Part shown: positions 1 through 9,275 of the stretch, piece by piece
Numbering within the stretch: position 1 is the stretch's first letter
How the letters are laid out: each line of letters starts with the position of its first letter
Source: Phycisphaerales bacterium
Lineage (GTDB): Bacteria; Planctomycetota; Phycisphaerae; Phycisphaerales; UBA1924
Length of the DNA: 64,000 bases
Assembly: GCA_020831775.1 (NCBI GenBank)
Contig: JAFIFZ010000033.1
Coordinates: 18,683-82,682, forward strand
Direction: 5' to 3'
Translations under genes and position numbers: made by a program
Notes under the pieces: model-generated
The model's input: only the letters and a program-made list of their open reading frames with translations
The model's database searches: none
What the model was told of the DNA's origin: nothing

Positions 1-1
1 C

Positions 2-1306
2 GGCAAGGCGGTGCACCTCATGGGCATCTGCTCCGACGCGGGCGTGCACGGGCTCCTGGAACACCTCGAAGCGCTCGTCAAGCTCTGCGCCGACCTCAAG
101 GCGACAGAGGTCCGCCTCCACCTGTTCACCGACGGGCGCGACACCGGGCCCTACACCGGCAAGGGGTACATCGCGCAGGTCGAACAGATGCTCCAACGCC
201 ACGGCGTCGGGCGGATCGCCTCGGTGATCGGGCGCTACTGGGCGATGGACCGCGACAACCGCTGGGAGCGCGTCGCCCGGGCCTACGCCTGCCTGACCGG
301 TCGCGACGCGCAGGCCGAAGGCGTCGCGCAGGCGCCGACCGCCGAGGAAGCGATCGCCAACCACTACGAGTCCCCGGTAGACCAAGGCCTCAAGGGCGAC
401 GAGTTCACGCCCCCCACCATCATCGCCAAGAGCCCCGAGGAGGCGTGTTCGAGCCGTATTGCCGACGGGGACACAGTGATTTTCTACAACTACCGGGGCG
501 ACCGCCCACGCGAGCTCTGCTCGGCCTTCCTGCTCCCCGAGTTCCACGGGGCGGCGGAGGTCAAGCCCTCGCCCGACACCGGCGAGCGGGGCTTTGAGCG
601 CGGGCCGAAGCCAAACCTCCGCTTCGTGCTCATGACGGCGTACTCAGAACGCCTCGCCTCGCTGGCGCCGGTCGCCTTCCCCAAGGCCCCGAAGATGAAG
701 GACATCGCCGGGGCGTACTTCAGTGCGCTTGGGCTGCGCCAGTTCCGCTGCGCCGAGACGGAGAAGTTCCCGCATGTGACCTTCTTCTTCAACGATTACC
801 GCGACGAACCGTTCGAGGGCGAGACGCGGGGCATCATCCAGTCCCCGAAGGTTGCGACCTACGACCTGCAGCCGGAAATGTCGGCCGAGGGGGTCTGCGA
901 CGCCGTGCTGGAGCGGCTGGACGCCGACGATTGCGAAGAGGTGATCGTCGTCAACTTCGCCAACGGCGACATGGTCGGCCACACCGGCCACCTCGACGCG
1001 GCGGTCAAGGCGTGCGAGACTGTCGACCGGCTGACGGGCAAGATCGTCGAGAAGACGCTCAAGCGGGGCGGCTCGCTGATCGTCACGGCCGACCACGGCA
1101 ACGCCGAGCAGATGTGGGACCCCAAAACCGACGCGCCCCACACCGCCCACACCACCTATCCCGTCCCGCTCTTCGTCGTCGGGGAGGCGTTCAAGGGCTG
1201 GAAACTCCGCGACGGCGGGTGCCTGGGCGACATCGTCCCGACGGCGCTGGAGATGATGGGGCTGAAGCAGCCCGAAGCGATGACGGGGAAGTCGTTGCGG
1301 GGGTAG
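2..1306 (+). CDS. gpmI: 2,3-bisphosphoglycerate-independent phosphoglycerate mutase, 5'-truncated by window edge
   Basis: Interconverts 3- and 2-phosphoglycerate in cytoplasmic glycolysis using two Mn(II) ions. The reading frame is open to the first base of the window, so about 120 N-terminal residues, including the family's phosphorylated serine, lie outside. The visible part begins with GKAVHLMGICSDAGVH, matching the conserved segment that opens the transferase domain. The C-terminal phosphatase-like half keeps the metal motifs NGDMVGHTG, TADHGNAEQ and PHTAHTT. The visible 434 residues plus about 120 missing ones give the usual length of roughly 510-550. No operon partner is visible; the next gene is convergent. 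The family assignment is certain; the true start cannot be seen. Confidence 0.96.
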   Translation, partial: GKAVHLMGICSDAGVHGLLEHLEALVKLCADLKATEVRLHLFTDGRDTGPYTGKGYIAQVEQMLQRHGVGRIASVIGRYWAMDRDNRWERVARAYACLTGRDAQAEGVAQAPTAEEAIANHYESPVDQGLKGDEFTPPTIIAKSPEEACSSRIADGDTVIFYNYRGDRPRELCSAFLLPEFHGAAEVKPSPDTGERGFERGPKPNLRFVLMTAYSERLASLAPVAFPKAPKMKDIAGAYFSALGLRQFRCAETEKFPHVTFFFNDYRDEPFEGETRGIIQSPKVATYDLQPEMSAEGVCDAVLERLDADDCEEVIVVNFANGDMVGHTGHLDAAVKACETVDRLTGKIVEKTLKRGGSLIVTADHGNAEQMWDPKTDAPHTAHTTYPVPLFVVGEAFKGWKLRDGGCLGDIVPTALEMMGLKQPEAMTGKSLRG

Positions 1307-1486
1307 GCGTGCAGTGATCAGAGACGCGAGCGTGTTTAAATCTCAGCCCGAACGGGGCTTGGGATCGGGATCGGCTGCGGAACTTGGATCTGAACGCGGA
1401 AATCGATCCCGCATCCAACACCCTGCGCCCCGCGCCCCGCGCCCATCAAATCCTCCCACTGACGGACAAGCCGCCAGTGCCACAGA

Positions 1487-2230
1487 TCAGTTTCCAGTCA
1501 CCGCGCGCACGCGTTCTGCCAGCATCTTCAGCTCTTCCCGATCCTCAAACGCGTAGAGGCCGATCACGCGTCGGTCGGGGCCGATGAGGATCAGCCGCGT
1601 CGGGTGGTTGATGTTGTACATGAACGCACCGTCGCCGAGGTCGAACCGGCGCGAGCGGTCTTCGGAGACATTGAAGCCGAGTTCTTCGGACGCGATGCGC
1701 ATCACCGTCTCGGCGGGCACATTGATGAACGACCAACGGCTCTGGTCGGCGCGGTTGTTCTCTGCGTAGGCGAGCAGGGCCTCGGGTGTGTCGCGCTCGG
1801 GATCGACGGACATGCTCAGGAAGCGGACGGGCGTGCCCTCCAGCTCGTTCTGGACGCGGCGCATCGCGGCGGTCATCCCCGGGCAGGCGAGCGGGCAGTT
1901 GGTGAAGAAGAAGTCCATGATCGTGTAGCCGCCTTCGAGGATGGACTGGTCCACCGGCTCGCCCCGCTGGTCGACGCCCTCGAACGCGCCGATGCGCATG
2001 TCTTCCAGCCCGGGGTCGGGCTCGGTGGGGCTCTGCGATGGGTCGCGGCGGGGGCGGACGGTGATCACGCGGTCGTCGTTCGGATCGACCGGGCCGCCGA
2101 GCGTCGGGATGTTCTCCGGCGGGCCCTCCGAGGGTGAGCCCGGACGCGAGAAGAACGCGATCGCGATGAACATCGCGACAGAGACGGTGAACGCGAGCAC
2201 GGCAATCGGCAGAAACCAGCGGGGCATCAT
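1487..2230 (-). CDS. SCO1/SenC family copper protein (cytochrome oxidase assembly)
   Basis: Thioredoxin-fold copper chaperone or thiol reductase that helps build the Cu-A centre of cytochrome c oxidase, anchored outside the cytoplasmic membrane. One N-terminal membrane segment (about residues 4-26) is followed by a proline-rich linker and the SCO domain. The copper-binding Cys pair is in FFFTNCPLACPGM near residue 110, and the conserved distal His is in NINHPTRLILIGPD. The start at 2230 is chosen because it gives an ATGA overlap with the stop of the upstream asparagine synthetase gene; an immediately following ATG at 2227 is equally possible. The neighbourhood is not respiratory, although a heme O synthase gene lies about 40 kb away. 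Family confident; the oxidase partner is not in view. Confidence 0.93.
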   Translation of the reverse strand: MMPRWFLPIAVLAFTVSVAMFIAIAFFSRPGSPSEGPPENIPTLGGPVDPNDDRVITVRPRRDPSQSPTEPDPGLEDMRIGAFEGVDQRGEPVDQSILEGGYTIMDFFFTNCPLACPGMTAAMRRVQNELEGTPVRFLSMSVDPERDTPEALLAYAENNRADQSRWSFINVPAETVMRIASEELGFNVSEDRSRRFDLGDGAFMYNINHPTRLILIGPDRRVIGLYAFEDREELKMLAERVRAVTGN

Positions 2231-4152
2231 GCCTGCAGGGTAGGTGGCGTTCCGGCCTTGCTCTTGAGCCAGATCGAGAGCACGAGGAGCGCATACAGGC
2301 GCTGGCTGTGGTCGCGGCCCTTCCACGGCACGATCGAGGCCTCGCCCGCCGCGTCGTGCTCGTCGAGCAGGCGGTCGATCGCCCCCCGTTCCGCCTGGAA
2401 AGGCAGCCCCGGGAAGGGATCGGCCGCGAGCAGATGGTCACGGAGGAGTTGACGCATCGATCCGAAATCGTTGCGGAACCAAGACCCGATCGGGACCGCG
2501 AAGCCCTGTTTGGGCCGATCAACGACTTCCTCGGGCAGGTGACGCCGGGCCAGGTCGCGGAGCAGGCCCTTGCGCTCACCCCGCGGCGTCAGCAGATGCG
2601 TCGGCGTGCCGATCGCGGCGCGGGCCAGGTCGTGGTCGAGGAACGGGGCTCTGACCTCCAGCGAGACGGCCATCGAGGCGGTGTCCACCTTGCGCAGGAG
2701 GTCGTCGGGCAGGTAATCGACGAGATCGGTCGCGCGCAGCGCCTCGGCGTCGGCCGGGCCGGGAGGGGCTCGGTCGCGCAGCTCCGGGAAGACGGCGCGG
2801 AGCGTCGGTCTGTCGAAGACGGTGTTGATCTCGGCGGGGCCGCCGGTCTTGGCCGCGACGAAGAGCCGGCGGGCCGAGGTCGGACTCGATTTCGGATCGC
2901 GCGCCGGCAGCAGCGACGCGGGGAGCAGGCGCAGGAGCGGGCCCCACTTGGCCAGGAGGTCCGCCGCGCGGTAGCGGAAGTACCCGGCGAAGAGCTCGTC
3001 GCCCCCGTCGCCCGAGAGCGCCACCGAGACCCGCTGCTTCACGGCGCGGCTGAGCCAGTGCGTCGCCAGCAGCGACGAGTCGGCGAAGGGCAGGCCGAGC
3101 TGCTCGATCAGCGACTCGAGGTCCGAGGCCGGGTCCGGCGAGACCTCGACCGTCTCGTGCTCTGTCCCGAGATGCTCGGCCACGCGACGCGCAAAGGGAG
3201 ACTCGTCGTAAGCCGCCTCGGGCATCCGCACGCAGAAGGTCGAGAGATCGCCGCTCGCCCGTTGCGCCATCGCGGCGATCAGCGAGGAATCGATCCCGCC
3301 CGACAGAAAACAACCCAGGGGCACATCGGCATCGAGGCGGCGCTCGACGGCCTTCACAAGCAGCGCTTCGAGCCGGTCGAGCGTCAGCGGCTCGGAGGCC
3401 TCGGGCGGGTCGCCGTTCTTGAGCGTAGCGAGCGTGCGCCCCATCGCCGAGGTGCGTTCTGTGTCGCACTGGCGGATGTCGGCGTACGCGTCGGCCCCCC
3501 ACCCTTTGCGGACCATCGACGCGACGCCTTCACGGTCGATCGGGGACTCGAGCCCCGCCAGCGATCGCAGGTGCACGAGGCCGGGAAGCGTGGTGCACCA
3601 CGCGCGGGTGAGCACGCCGTCTTGCTCCCAGAGCGTCGCAAAGAGCGGCTTCTCGCCGAAGGGGTCACGCGTCACGAAGAGGCCGGGTCGCGACGGATCC
3701 CAGACCGCAAAGGCGTACATCCCGTGCAGCCTCGCGGGGAGTTCCTCGCCCCACGCGCGCCAGCCGTGCAGGAGCGTCTCGGTGTCGCTGTGGTCTGAGC
3801 GGAAGTCGGCGCCGTTCTCTTCGAGTTCGGCCCGAAGCTCGCGGTGGTTGTAGATGCAGCCGTTGAAGACGACGGCGAGCGTGGGCGGGGCGTCGGGATC
3901 GTCGGGGTCCGCAAGCGTCATCGGCTGGCCGCCGCCGGCGGGGTCGATGACCGCCAGCCTGCGGTGGACCATCCCGACGAGGTGTCGCTCGCCGGACTTC
4001 GGATCGACCGCCCCGTGCCTGAGCCGGCCCGAGGCGTCGGAGCCGCGGAGGGCGATCGAGGCGTCCAGCGCGTCCAGCCACTCGTCAGCAATACCGCCGT
4101 CGGCCTCAACGCCGGGAGGGAGGGTCTGCCAGATGACGCCGAGCCCGCACAT
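2227..4152 (-). CDS. asnB: Asparagine synthetase, glutamine-hydrolysing
   Basis: Makes asparagine (or amidates an exopolysaccharide-linked acid in some relatives) from aspartate, glutamine and ATP. The chain begins MCG, so Cys2 is the processed N-terminal nucleophile of a class II glutamine amidotransferase domain (about 1-220). NGCIYN and SDTETLLHG are the glutamine pocket motifs. The synthetase domain follows with the PP-loop SGGIDSSL near residue 284 and LSGDGGDELFAGY. At 641 residues it is the usual size for the long AsnB class. One oddity is RGSDASG, where most relatives have RGPDxxG. It lies downstream of UDP-glucose dehydrogenase in the same run, so a role in cell-envelope sugar chemistry is possible but is inference. 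Confidence 0.94.
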   Translation of the reverse strand: MCGLGVIWQTLPPGVEADGGIADEWLDALDASIALRGSDASGRLRHGAVDPKSGERHLVGMVHRRLAVIDPAGGGQPMTLADPDDPDAPPTLAVVFNGCIYNHRELRAELEENGADFRSDHSDTETLLHGWRAWGEELPARLHGMYAFAVWDPSRPGLFVTRDPFGEKPLFATLWEQDGVLTRAWCTTLPGLVHLRSLAGLESPIDREGVASMVRKGWGADAYADIRQCDTERTSAMGRTLATLKNGDPPEASEPLTLDRLEALLVKAVERRLDADVPLGCFLSGGIDSSLIAAMAQRASGDLSTFCVRMPEAAYDESPFARRVAEHLGTEHETVEVSPDPASDLESLIEQLGLPFADSSLLATHWLSRAVKQRVSVALSGDGGDELFAGYFRYRAADLLAKWGPLLRLLPASLLPARDPKSSPTSARRLFVAAKTGGPAEINTVFDRPTLRAVFPELRDRAPPGPADAEALRATDLVDYLPDDLLRKVDTASMAVSLEVRAPFLDHDLARAAIGTPTHLLTPRGERKGLLRDLARRHLPEEVVDRPKQGFAVPIGSWFRNDFGSMRQLLRDHLLAADPFPGLPFQAERGAIDRLLDEHDAAGEASIVPWKGRDHSQRLYALLVLSIWLKSKAGTPPTLQA

Positions 4153-4167
4153 GTGTTGGCAGGGTAG

Positions 4168-4779
4168 CTACAGCGGTCGCTGCGCGCCGGGGCCCGCGGG
4201 ATCTTCGCCCCATTGCGTTCGCTTCTGCCCGGAGTCCCCGTCGTGCGGCTCCAAGTCCGCATCGTTGACGGCGATCTTGATGGTGCGGAATCGGCCGGTC
4301 TTGATCCAGTAGATGGTGTGCACGATCCGCGTGACGCAGATCGCCACGAAGAACGCGAGGGCGAACGCCCAGCCCTCGCGCATGATGTTGAAGTGCATCA
4401 GGGCGTACATGCCGCCCATCGCGGTGCCGTAGAAGACCGGGAAGAGGAAGAGCCGTTCGAGCTGGATGCCCGAGACGGATCGGATGTACTTGCGCCACCA
4501 TGACTTCTGTTCGTGCTGGTCGATCTCGTCGTGACACCCGTAGGGGCGCCAGTGGTTGGCGATCCAGTGCAGGATGAGGTAGACCGCGCCGTCGAACGCG
4601 GCGTCGATGAGCGCCGCGAGAACGACCTTCAGCCCGTTGTACCCCTCGCCGATCCAGTTGGAGACCCACTGCACGGGCCACTTGGCCAGCATGATCGCCA
4701 GCACGCCCGAGGCGAGGATGTTCAGGTTGGTGCTGATCAGCGGGTGTCGCTGATAGAAGTTCAACAGTCGCCGGGCCAT
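4168..4779 (-). CDS. Hypothetical multi-pass membrane protein
   Basis: I do not recognise this 203-residue protein. Four hydrophobic stretches fit membrane helices: about 15-33, 50-74, 110-130 and 138-160. The loop between the second and third (about 78-105) is hydrophilic with several His, Trp and Lys residues. The C-terminal 40 residues are polar and likely cytoplasmic. It starts 11 nt after the methyltransferase stop and ends 15 nt before the asparagine synthetase start, so it is very probably co-transcribed with both. No enzymatic motif is visible. Confidence 0.75.
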   Translation of the reverse strand: MARRLLNFYQRHPLISTNLNILASGVLAIMLAKWPVQWVSNWIGEGYNGLKVVLAALIDAAFDGAVYLILHWIANHWRPYGCHDEIDQHEQKSWWRKYIRSVSGIQLERLFLFPVFYGTAMGGMYALMHFNIMREGWAFALAFFVAICVTRIVHTIYWIKTGRFRTIKIAVNDADLEPHDGDSGQKRTQWGEDPAGPGAQRPL

Positions 4780-4789
4780 GGCAGCAAGT

Positions 4790-5533
4790 CTATTCGGGGT
4801 TGAGGCGGGTTCTCGTAAGTTCGACGGCCTCGGGGTTCACATCGGCTCCGATCGCATTTCGACCCATCCGGGTCGCGGCCTCCAGCGTCGTGCCGCTGCC
4901 GCAGCAAGGGTCGACCACCAGCCCCCCCGGGGGGCAGCAGGCGCCGACGAGGAGTTCCAGAAGGGCCAGCGGCTTCTGAGTGGGATACCCCAGACGCTCG
5001 CGGGCCATGTTGTTGATCGCGGGGATGTCCAAGACATCCGTCGACTTCTTGGGAGCCCCGGCCATCCGATTGCTCGTCGAGGGGACCATCGGGGGCTGGA
5101 ACCAGTAGCGATCGGGATCCCTGGCGTAGAACAGGATGTCGTCGTGCTTTCTGGCGAACCGGCGGGGCGAGGAGCCCCCAAGGCCGTACACCCAGATCAG
5201 GTGGTTCACAAACCCGTCTTCACCGAGCAACTCGTCGAGCAATCCGCGGGCGAGGTGGCTGGTCCGCCAGTCGATGTGCAGCAGGATCGAGCCCGTCGGC
5301 TTGAGCAGCTCCAGCGTCGGCGCCAGCCGCTCTCTGAGCCAGGCGAGCCAGGCTTCGCGGGACGGCCAGCGGTCGGTGTACGCCCCATTGCGGCCAGTCT
5401 GGGTGTCGCCGGTGTTGAACGGTGGATCTGCGTAGACAAGGTCGACCGAGGCGGGGCCGAACTCGGAGCGCAGGTCCGACGCGAGCTTCAGCCAGTCGCA
5501 GCACCGGACCTGTGCCGTCGCCTGGGCGGTCAC
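4790..5533 (-). CDS. Solitary site-specific DNA methyltransferase (N6-adenine or N4-cytosine type)
   Basis: Transfers a methyl group from S-adenosylmethionine to an exocyclic amino group in DNA. The catalytic motif DPPF is at residues 36-39 and the SAM-binding motif DPCCGSGTT at about 208-216, followed by GADVNPEAVELTRTRL. This IV-before-I order is typical of the beta class. The start is a GTG at 5533, four bases after the stop of the UDP-glucose dehydrogenase gene. At 247 residues it is a minimal catalytic core without an obvious separate target-recognition domain. No restriction endonuclease or specificity subunit lies nearby, so it looks like an orphan, possibly regulatory, methylase. Target sequence unknown. 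Confidence 0.9.
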   Translation of the reverse strand: MTAQATAQVRCCDWLKLASDLRSEFGPASVDLVYADPPFNTGDTQTGRNGAYTDRWPSREAWLAWLRERLAPTLELLKPTGSILLHIDWRTSHLARGLLDELLGEDGFVNHLIWVYGLGGSSPRRFARKHDDILFYARDPDRYWFQPPMVPSTSNRMAGAPKKSTDVLDIPAINNMARERLGYPTQKPLALLELLVGACCPPGGLVVDPCCGSGTTLEAATRMGRNAIGADVNPEAVELTRTRLNPE

Positions 5534-5537
5534 CGGC

Positions 5538-6884
5538 TCAGCCCTGCACGACGGGGACGCGTCCGACGGAGTAGTAGCTGTACCCCAGGTCGTGCATCTG
5601 CTCGGGCCTGTAGAGGTTCCGCCCGTCGAAGACGGTCCTCTCCTTCATCAGCTCGCCGAGGCGGGCGAAGTCGGGGGCCTTGAACTCGTCCCAGTCGGTG
5701 CAGACGACGATGGCGTCGGCGCCGTCGGCGGTCTCGTACAGGTCGTCCATGATCTTCAGGACGGGGCCGATCTCGGCGCCCGCGTTCTCGGCGGCGACGG
5801 GGTCGTAGCCCCGGCACTCGACGCCGTAGCCCAGGCACTTGCGGATCAGCGTGAGGGCCGGGGCCTCTCGGATGTCGTCGGTGCGGGGCTTGAAGGCCAG
5901 GCCCCAGAAGGCGATGGTGCGTCCGGTCAGGCCGCCCCGCGCGTCGAAGTGCTTGAGCATCTTGTTGAAGAAGAGGTTGCGCTGGCGCTGGTTGGTGCCG
6001 TGGACGGCGTTGGAGAGCTGCATGGTCACGCCGGACTGCTCGCCCATCATGATGCAGGCCTGCGTGTCCTTGGGGAAACAGGAGCCGCCGTAGCCCAGGC
6101 CGGGGTAGAGGAACTGGGTGCCGATGCGCGAGTCCGAGCACATGCCTCGGCGGACCGCGTCGATGTCGGCGCCGTAGGCCTGGCAGAGGTTGGCCATCTC
6201 GTTGATGAAGCTGATTTTGGTGGCCAGGAAGTTGTTGGAGGCGTACTTGACCATCTCCGCCGAGCGCACATCCATGATGAAGATGGGGTGGCCGTTGCGG
6301 ACGAAGGGGTCGTACAGGCGTCGGAACATCTCCGCGGTGCGCTCGTCCTCGACGCCGACCACGACGCGGTCGGGCTTGACGAAGTCGCGGATGGCGTCGC
6401 CTTCCTTGAGGAACTCGGGGTTGTCCGCGACGGAGAAGGGGATCTCCGGGCCGACCTTCTCGCGGATGCGGTCGCGCATCGCGATGGTGGTGCCGACGGG
6501 GACCGTCGACTTCATGACGATGACCTTGGGCTTCTGGTCCGGGCCCAGGCTCTTGAGGACCTCGGCGATGGCGTCGGCGGCCGAGTGGATGTAGCGCATG
6601 TCGGTGTGCCCGCGCTCGTCGGGGGGCGTGCCGACGCAGACGAAGATCATGTCCGCATCGCGGTGGGCCTCCATCGCGTCGATGGTGAACTTCAGGCGTC
6701 CGGCCTCGATGTTGCGTTCGAGGAGCTCGGTGAGGCCGGGCTCGTAGATGGGGCACTCGCCCTTCTTGAGGCGGTCGATCTTGCCCGGATCGACATCCAG
6801 ACAGGTCACGCTGTTGCCCGTGTTGGCCAGGCAGACGCCCGTCACCAGACCCACATACCCCGTTCCGACCATCGACAGACGCAT
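5538..6884 (-). CDS. ugd: UDP-glucose 6-dehydrogenase
   Basis: Oxidises UDP-glucose to UDP-glucuronate with two NAD+, feeding polysaccharide and glycolipid synthesis in the cytoplasm. The N-terminal Rossmann motif is GTGYVGLVTG (residues 7-16). The catalytic cysteine is in YGGSCFPKDT near residue 264, and the C-terminal NAD/UDP domain has GLAFKPRTDDIREAP. The ATG at 6884 is preferred over an in-frame ATG five codons upstream because a GGAGGG ribosome-binding site sits 7 nt before it and the upstream codon overlaps that site. At 448 residues the length is normal. It heads a tightly spaced five-gene minus-strand run ending at the SCO gene. Confidence 0.96.
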   Translation of the reverse strand: MRLSMVGTGYVGLVTGVCLANTGNSVTCLDVDPGKIDRLKKGECPIYEPGLTELLERNIEAGRLKFTIDAMEAHRDADMIFVCVGTPPDERGHTDMRYIHSAADAIAEVLKSLGPDQKPKVIVMKSTVPVGTTIAMRDRIREKVGPEIPFSVADNPEFLKEGDAIRDFVKPDRVVVGVEDERTAEMFRRLYDPFVRNGHPIFIMDVRSAEMVKYASNNFLATKISFINEMANLCQAYGADIDAVRRGMCSDSRIGTQFLYPGLGYGGSCFPKDTQACIMMGEQSGVTMQLSNAVHGTNQRQRNLFFNKMLKHFDARGGLTGRTIAFWGLAFKPRTDDIREAPALTLIRKCLGYGVECRGYDPVAAENAGAEIGPVLKIMDDLYETADGADAIVVCTDWDEFKAPDFARLGELMKERTVFDGRNLYRPEQMHDLGYSYYSVGRVPVVQG

Positions 6885-7161
6885 CTGGCTGCCCTCCAAA
6901 AGGCGGGGATTCTCTCCCCGGGCGGCGAGTCTAGGCGCGGGGAATCGGGACGCCCCGGGCCGGTTCTCGGACTATGGCTCGCCGGGAGCCCGAGTCCGCA
7001 CGATCCGCCGTGTACCTATCGACCGTCCGGGGTCCGCGGTTCGACCCCACGCGCCGAATCCCGGCCCGCTGGGTCGCCCGGCACTCCAGCCGACAGGCGC
7101 GTGATGTCCCCTGGCGATAGCGCGGGCCCGGGGCGATCCGGTCCGATAGAGTTGCCCCCTT

Positions 7162-8037
7162 ATGAGCACGACCATGACCAGATCCGACAGCCGCAAGGGC
7201 GCCAAGCCCAAGCGGAAGTACACCGCCGCCAACGCCGACCGCCACGAGCTCTACCAGCTCGCGGTGCAGAATGTCGAGTCCGAGATCGACTTCGTCGACG
7301 AGACCTTCCTGGCCATGCGCAAGCGCAAGGCCGAGCGTCTCCGCGAGGACTTCTGCGGCACCGGCAACACCTCCTGCGAGTGGGTGGCGCGTCGCAAGAC
7401 CAACATTGCCGTGGGGCTGGACATCGACGCCGACCCGCTGGCGTGGGGACGGGAGCACAACTTCGCCAAGCTGAAGCCCGCCCAGCGCGAGCGGGTGAAG
7501 CTGCTGGAGCGCGATGTGCTCGACCCCGGGCCCGGCACGGGCAAGATGGACATCGTCCTGGCGATGAACTTCAGCTACTGGCTCTTCATGGAACGCAAGA
7601 CGATGCGCCGGTACTTCGAGCGCGTCCGCGAGTCGCTCGTCTCCGACGGCGTCTTCTTCCTCGACCACTTCGGGGGCTACGAGGCCTACCAGGAGCAAGA
7701 AGAAGAGCGCGAGGTCGAGGGCGGCAAGTTCACCTACATCTGGGACCAGCAGAAGTACAACCCCATCTCCGGACGCGTCGACTGCGCCATCCACTTCAAG
7801 TTCAAGGACGGCACGGAGATGCGCAACGCCTTCACCTACTCATGGCGGCTCTGGAGCCTGCCCGAGATCCGCGAGATCCTCGAAGAGGCCGGCTTCAAGA
7901 AGACCACCGTCTACTGGGAAGGCGTCGACGACGAGGAGGACGAAGAAGGCTTCGCCGGGGGCAACGGCGAGTTCGAGGCCACCGAGGAAGGCACCGCCGA
8001 CGCGGGCTACATCTGCTACATCACCGCGGAGAAGTGA
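7162..8037 (+). CDS. Class I SAM-dependent methyltransferase, substrate unknown
   Basis: A Rossmann-like methyltransferase. The SAM motif I region is LREDFCGTGNTSCEW (about 54-68), followed by the acidic motif VGLDIDAD. DIVLAMNFSYWLF fits motif IV and SDGVFFLDHFGG motif VI. The N-terminal 20 residues are basic and likely flexible, while residues about 254-280 are strongly acidic (EGVDDEEDEEGF). The substrate cannot be deduced. It is divergent from ugd across a 277-nt gap that should hold both promoters, and may be followed in the same transcript by the polyprenyl synthase gene 128 nt downstream. The ATG at 7162 lacks a clear Shine-Dalgarno site, so an ATG four codons later is possible. Confidence 0.85.
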   Translation: MSTTMTRSDSRKGAKPKRKYTAANADRHELYQLAVQNVESEIDFVDETFLAMRKRKAERLREDFCGTGNTSCEWVARRKTNIAVGLDIDADPLAWGREHNFAKLKPAQRERVKLLERDVLDPGPGTGKMDIVLAMNFSYWLFMERKTMRRYFERVRESLVSDGVFFLDHFGGYEAYQEQEEEREVEGGKFTYIWDQQKYNPISGRVDCAIHFKFKDGTEMRNAFTYSWRLWSLPEIREILEEAGFKKTTVYWEGVDDEEDEEGFAGGNGEFEATEEGTADAGYICYITAEK

Positions 8038-8165
8038 GTTTGGCGGGGCGCTGGGAGTTGGGCGCAAGGCGCGGGGTGCCGCCCACCCTTGAGCGTCCTT
8101 GCGTCCACGGACATCCGATTCGCGAATACCCTGCGCCCTGATCCCCGCGCCCAGCGCCCTCCCCC

Positions 8166-9191
8166 ATGCACTCCATCCTCGACATCCCCGACGATCTCGC
8201 CCCGGTGCACGGGGCGCTTGCCGATGCGCTGCAGCGTGTCGCCGAGCGGTTCGACGCCCACCTCGCCTCCGACCTCCTGCCCGTTAACGACCTGGTGCGC
8301 CACATCGAGCGGTACCGGGGCAAGATGCTCCGCCCCGCGCTGGTCCTGCTCTCGGGCATGGCCTGCTCGCCATCGGCCGACGACCCCGAGGCGTGCGTCA
8401 CCGACGAGCTGATCGTCCTCGGCGCCGTCTGTGAGATGGTGCACATGGCGACGCTCGTGCACGACGATGTGCTCGACGAAGCCGCGGTCCGCAGGCGGGG
8501 GCAGACGGTCAACTTCCTCCACGGCAACGAAACCGCGGTGATCCTCGGCGACCTGCTGATCGCCGCGGCGTACCACCTCTGCTCGACCCTCGACGATCCC
8601 TACCCCTCGCGGGCGATCGGCGAGGTGAGCATGACGCTCTGCGCCGGCGAGCTCCTCCAGCTCGCCAACCGCGAGAACCTCAGCCTCGACATGGAGACCT
8701 ACCGGGAGATTCTCGACCGCAAGACGGCGGCGTTGATCGGCGTGGCCTGTCGCCTGGGCGCACGACAGGGCGGGGCGGACGAGGCGCTGGCGTCGGGCAT
8801 GGACCGCTTCGGGCGGCTGCTCGGGCTGGCGTTCCAGATCCAGGACGATCTGCTTGATCTCACCGGCGAAGAAGGCGTCGTGGGCAAGAGCGTCGGCAAA
8901 GACCTCGAAAAGGGCAAGCTGACCTATCCCATCATCGACCACCTCGCCAAGGCCGAGCCCGATCGCCGTGCCGCAACGCTCCGCCTGCTCAAGCGTGCGG
9001 CAGCAGGCGACGAAGCCGCCCCGAACAAACTCGTCGGCGTACTCCGCGAAGACGGCGCGATCGAACGAGCGAGACTCGCGGCAGAATCCCTGGTCAACGA
9101 AGCCCGAGCCGTGCTCGCCCCCCTGCCCGACTCCGGCCCCAAGCGGTACCTCGGCCGCATGGCCGACGCGGTGGTGCAGCGGGCGTTTTGA
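8166..9191 (+). CDS. Polyprenyl diphosphate synthase
   Basis: Elongates allylic diphosphates with isopentenyl diphosphate to make the long polyprenyl chain of a quinone side chain or lipid carrier. The first aspartate-rich motif is HDDVLDEA (D100-D104) and the second is QIQDDLLD near residue 227. RGGQ-like basic residues (RRRGQT) follow the first motif, as in the family. At 341 residues it matches octaprenyl/heptaprenyl synthase (IspB-like) enzymes. The product chain length cannot be read reliably here. It lies alone on the plus strand after the SAM methyltransferase gene. Confidence 0.94.
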   Translation: MHSILDIPDDLAPVHGALADALQRVAERFDAHLASDLLPVNDLVRHIERYRGKMLRPALVLLSGMACSPSADDPEACVTDELIVLGAVCEMVHMATLVHDDVLDEAAVRRRGQTVNFLHGNETAVILGDLLIAAAYHLCSTLDDPYPSRAIGEVSMTLCAGELLQLANRENLSLDMETYREILDRKTAALIGVACRLGARQGGADEALASGMDRFGRLLGLAFQIQDDLLDLTGEEGVVGKSVGKDLEKGKLTYPIIDHLAKAEPDRRAATLRLLKRAAAGDEAAPNKLVGVLREDGAIERARLAAESLVNEARAVLAPLPDSGPKRYLGRMADAVVQRAF

Positions 9192-9275
9192 AGGGCGGTC
9201 CCCGTCGCATCGATCCAGCTTGGGCGATCCGTCGCTTTGCGTTACGATGGCGACGAGCGATCGGAGGTCTGAGCC

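Noticed and set aside
5592..8141. Plus-strand open frame of 849 codons
   Set aside because: Antisense to ugd and then out of frame with the SAM methyltransferase. No motif or ribosome-binding site.
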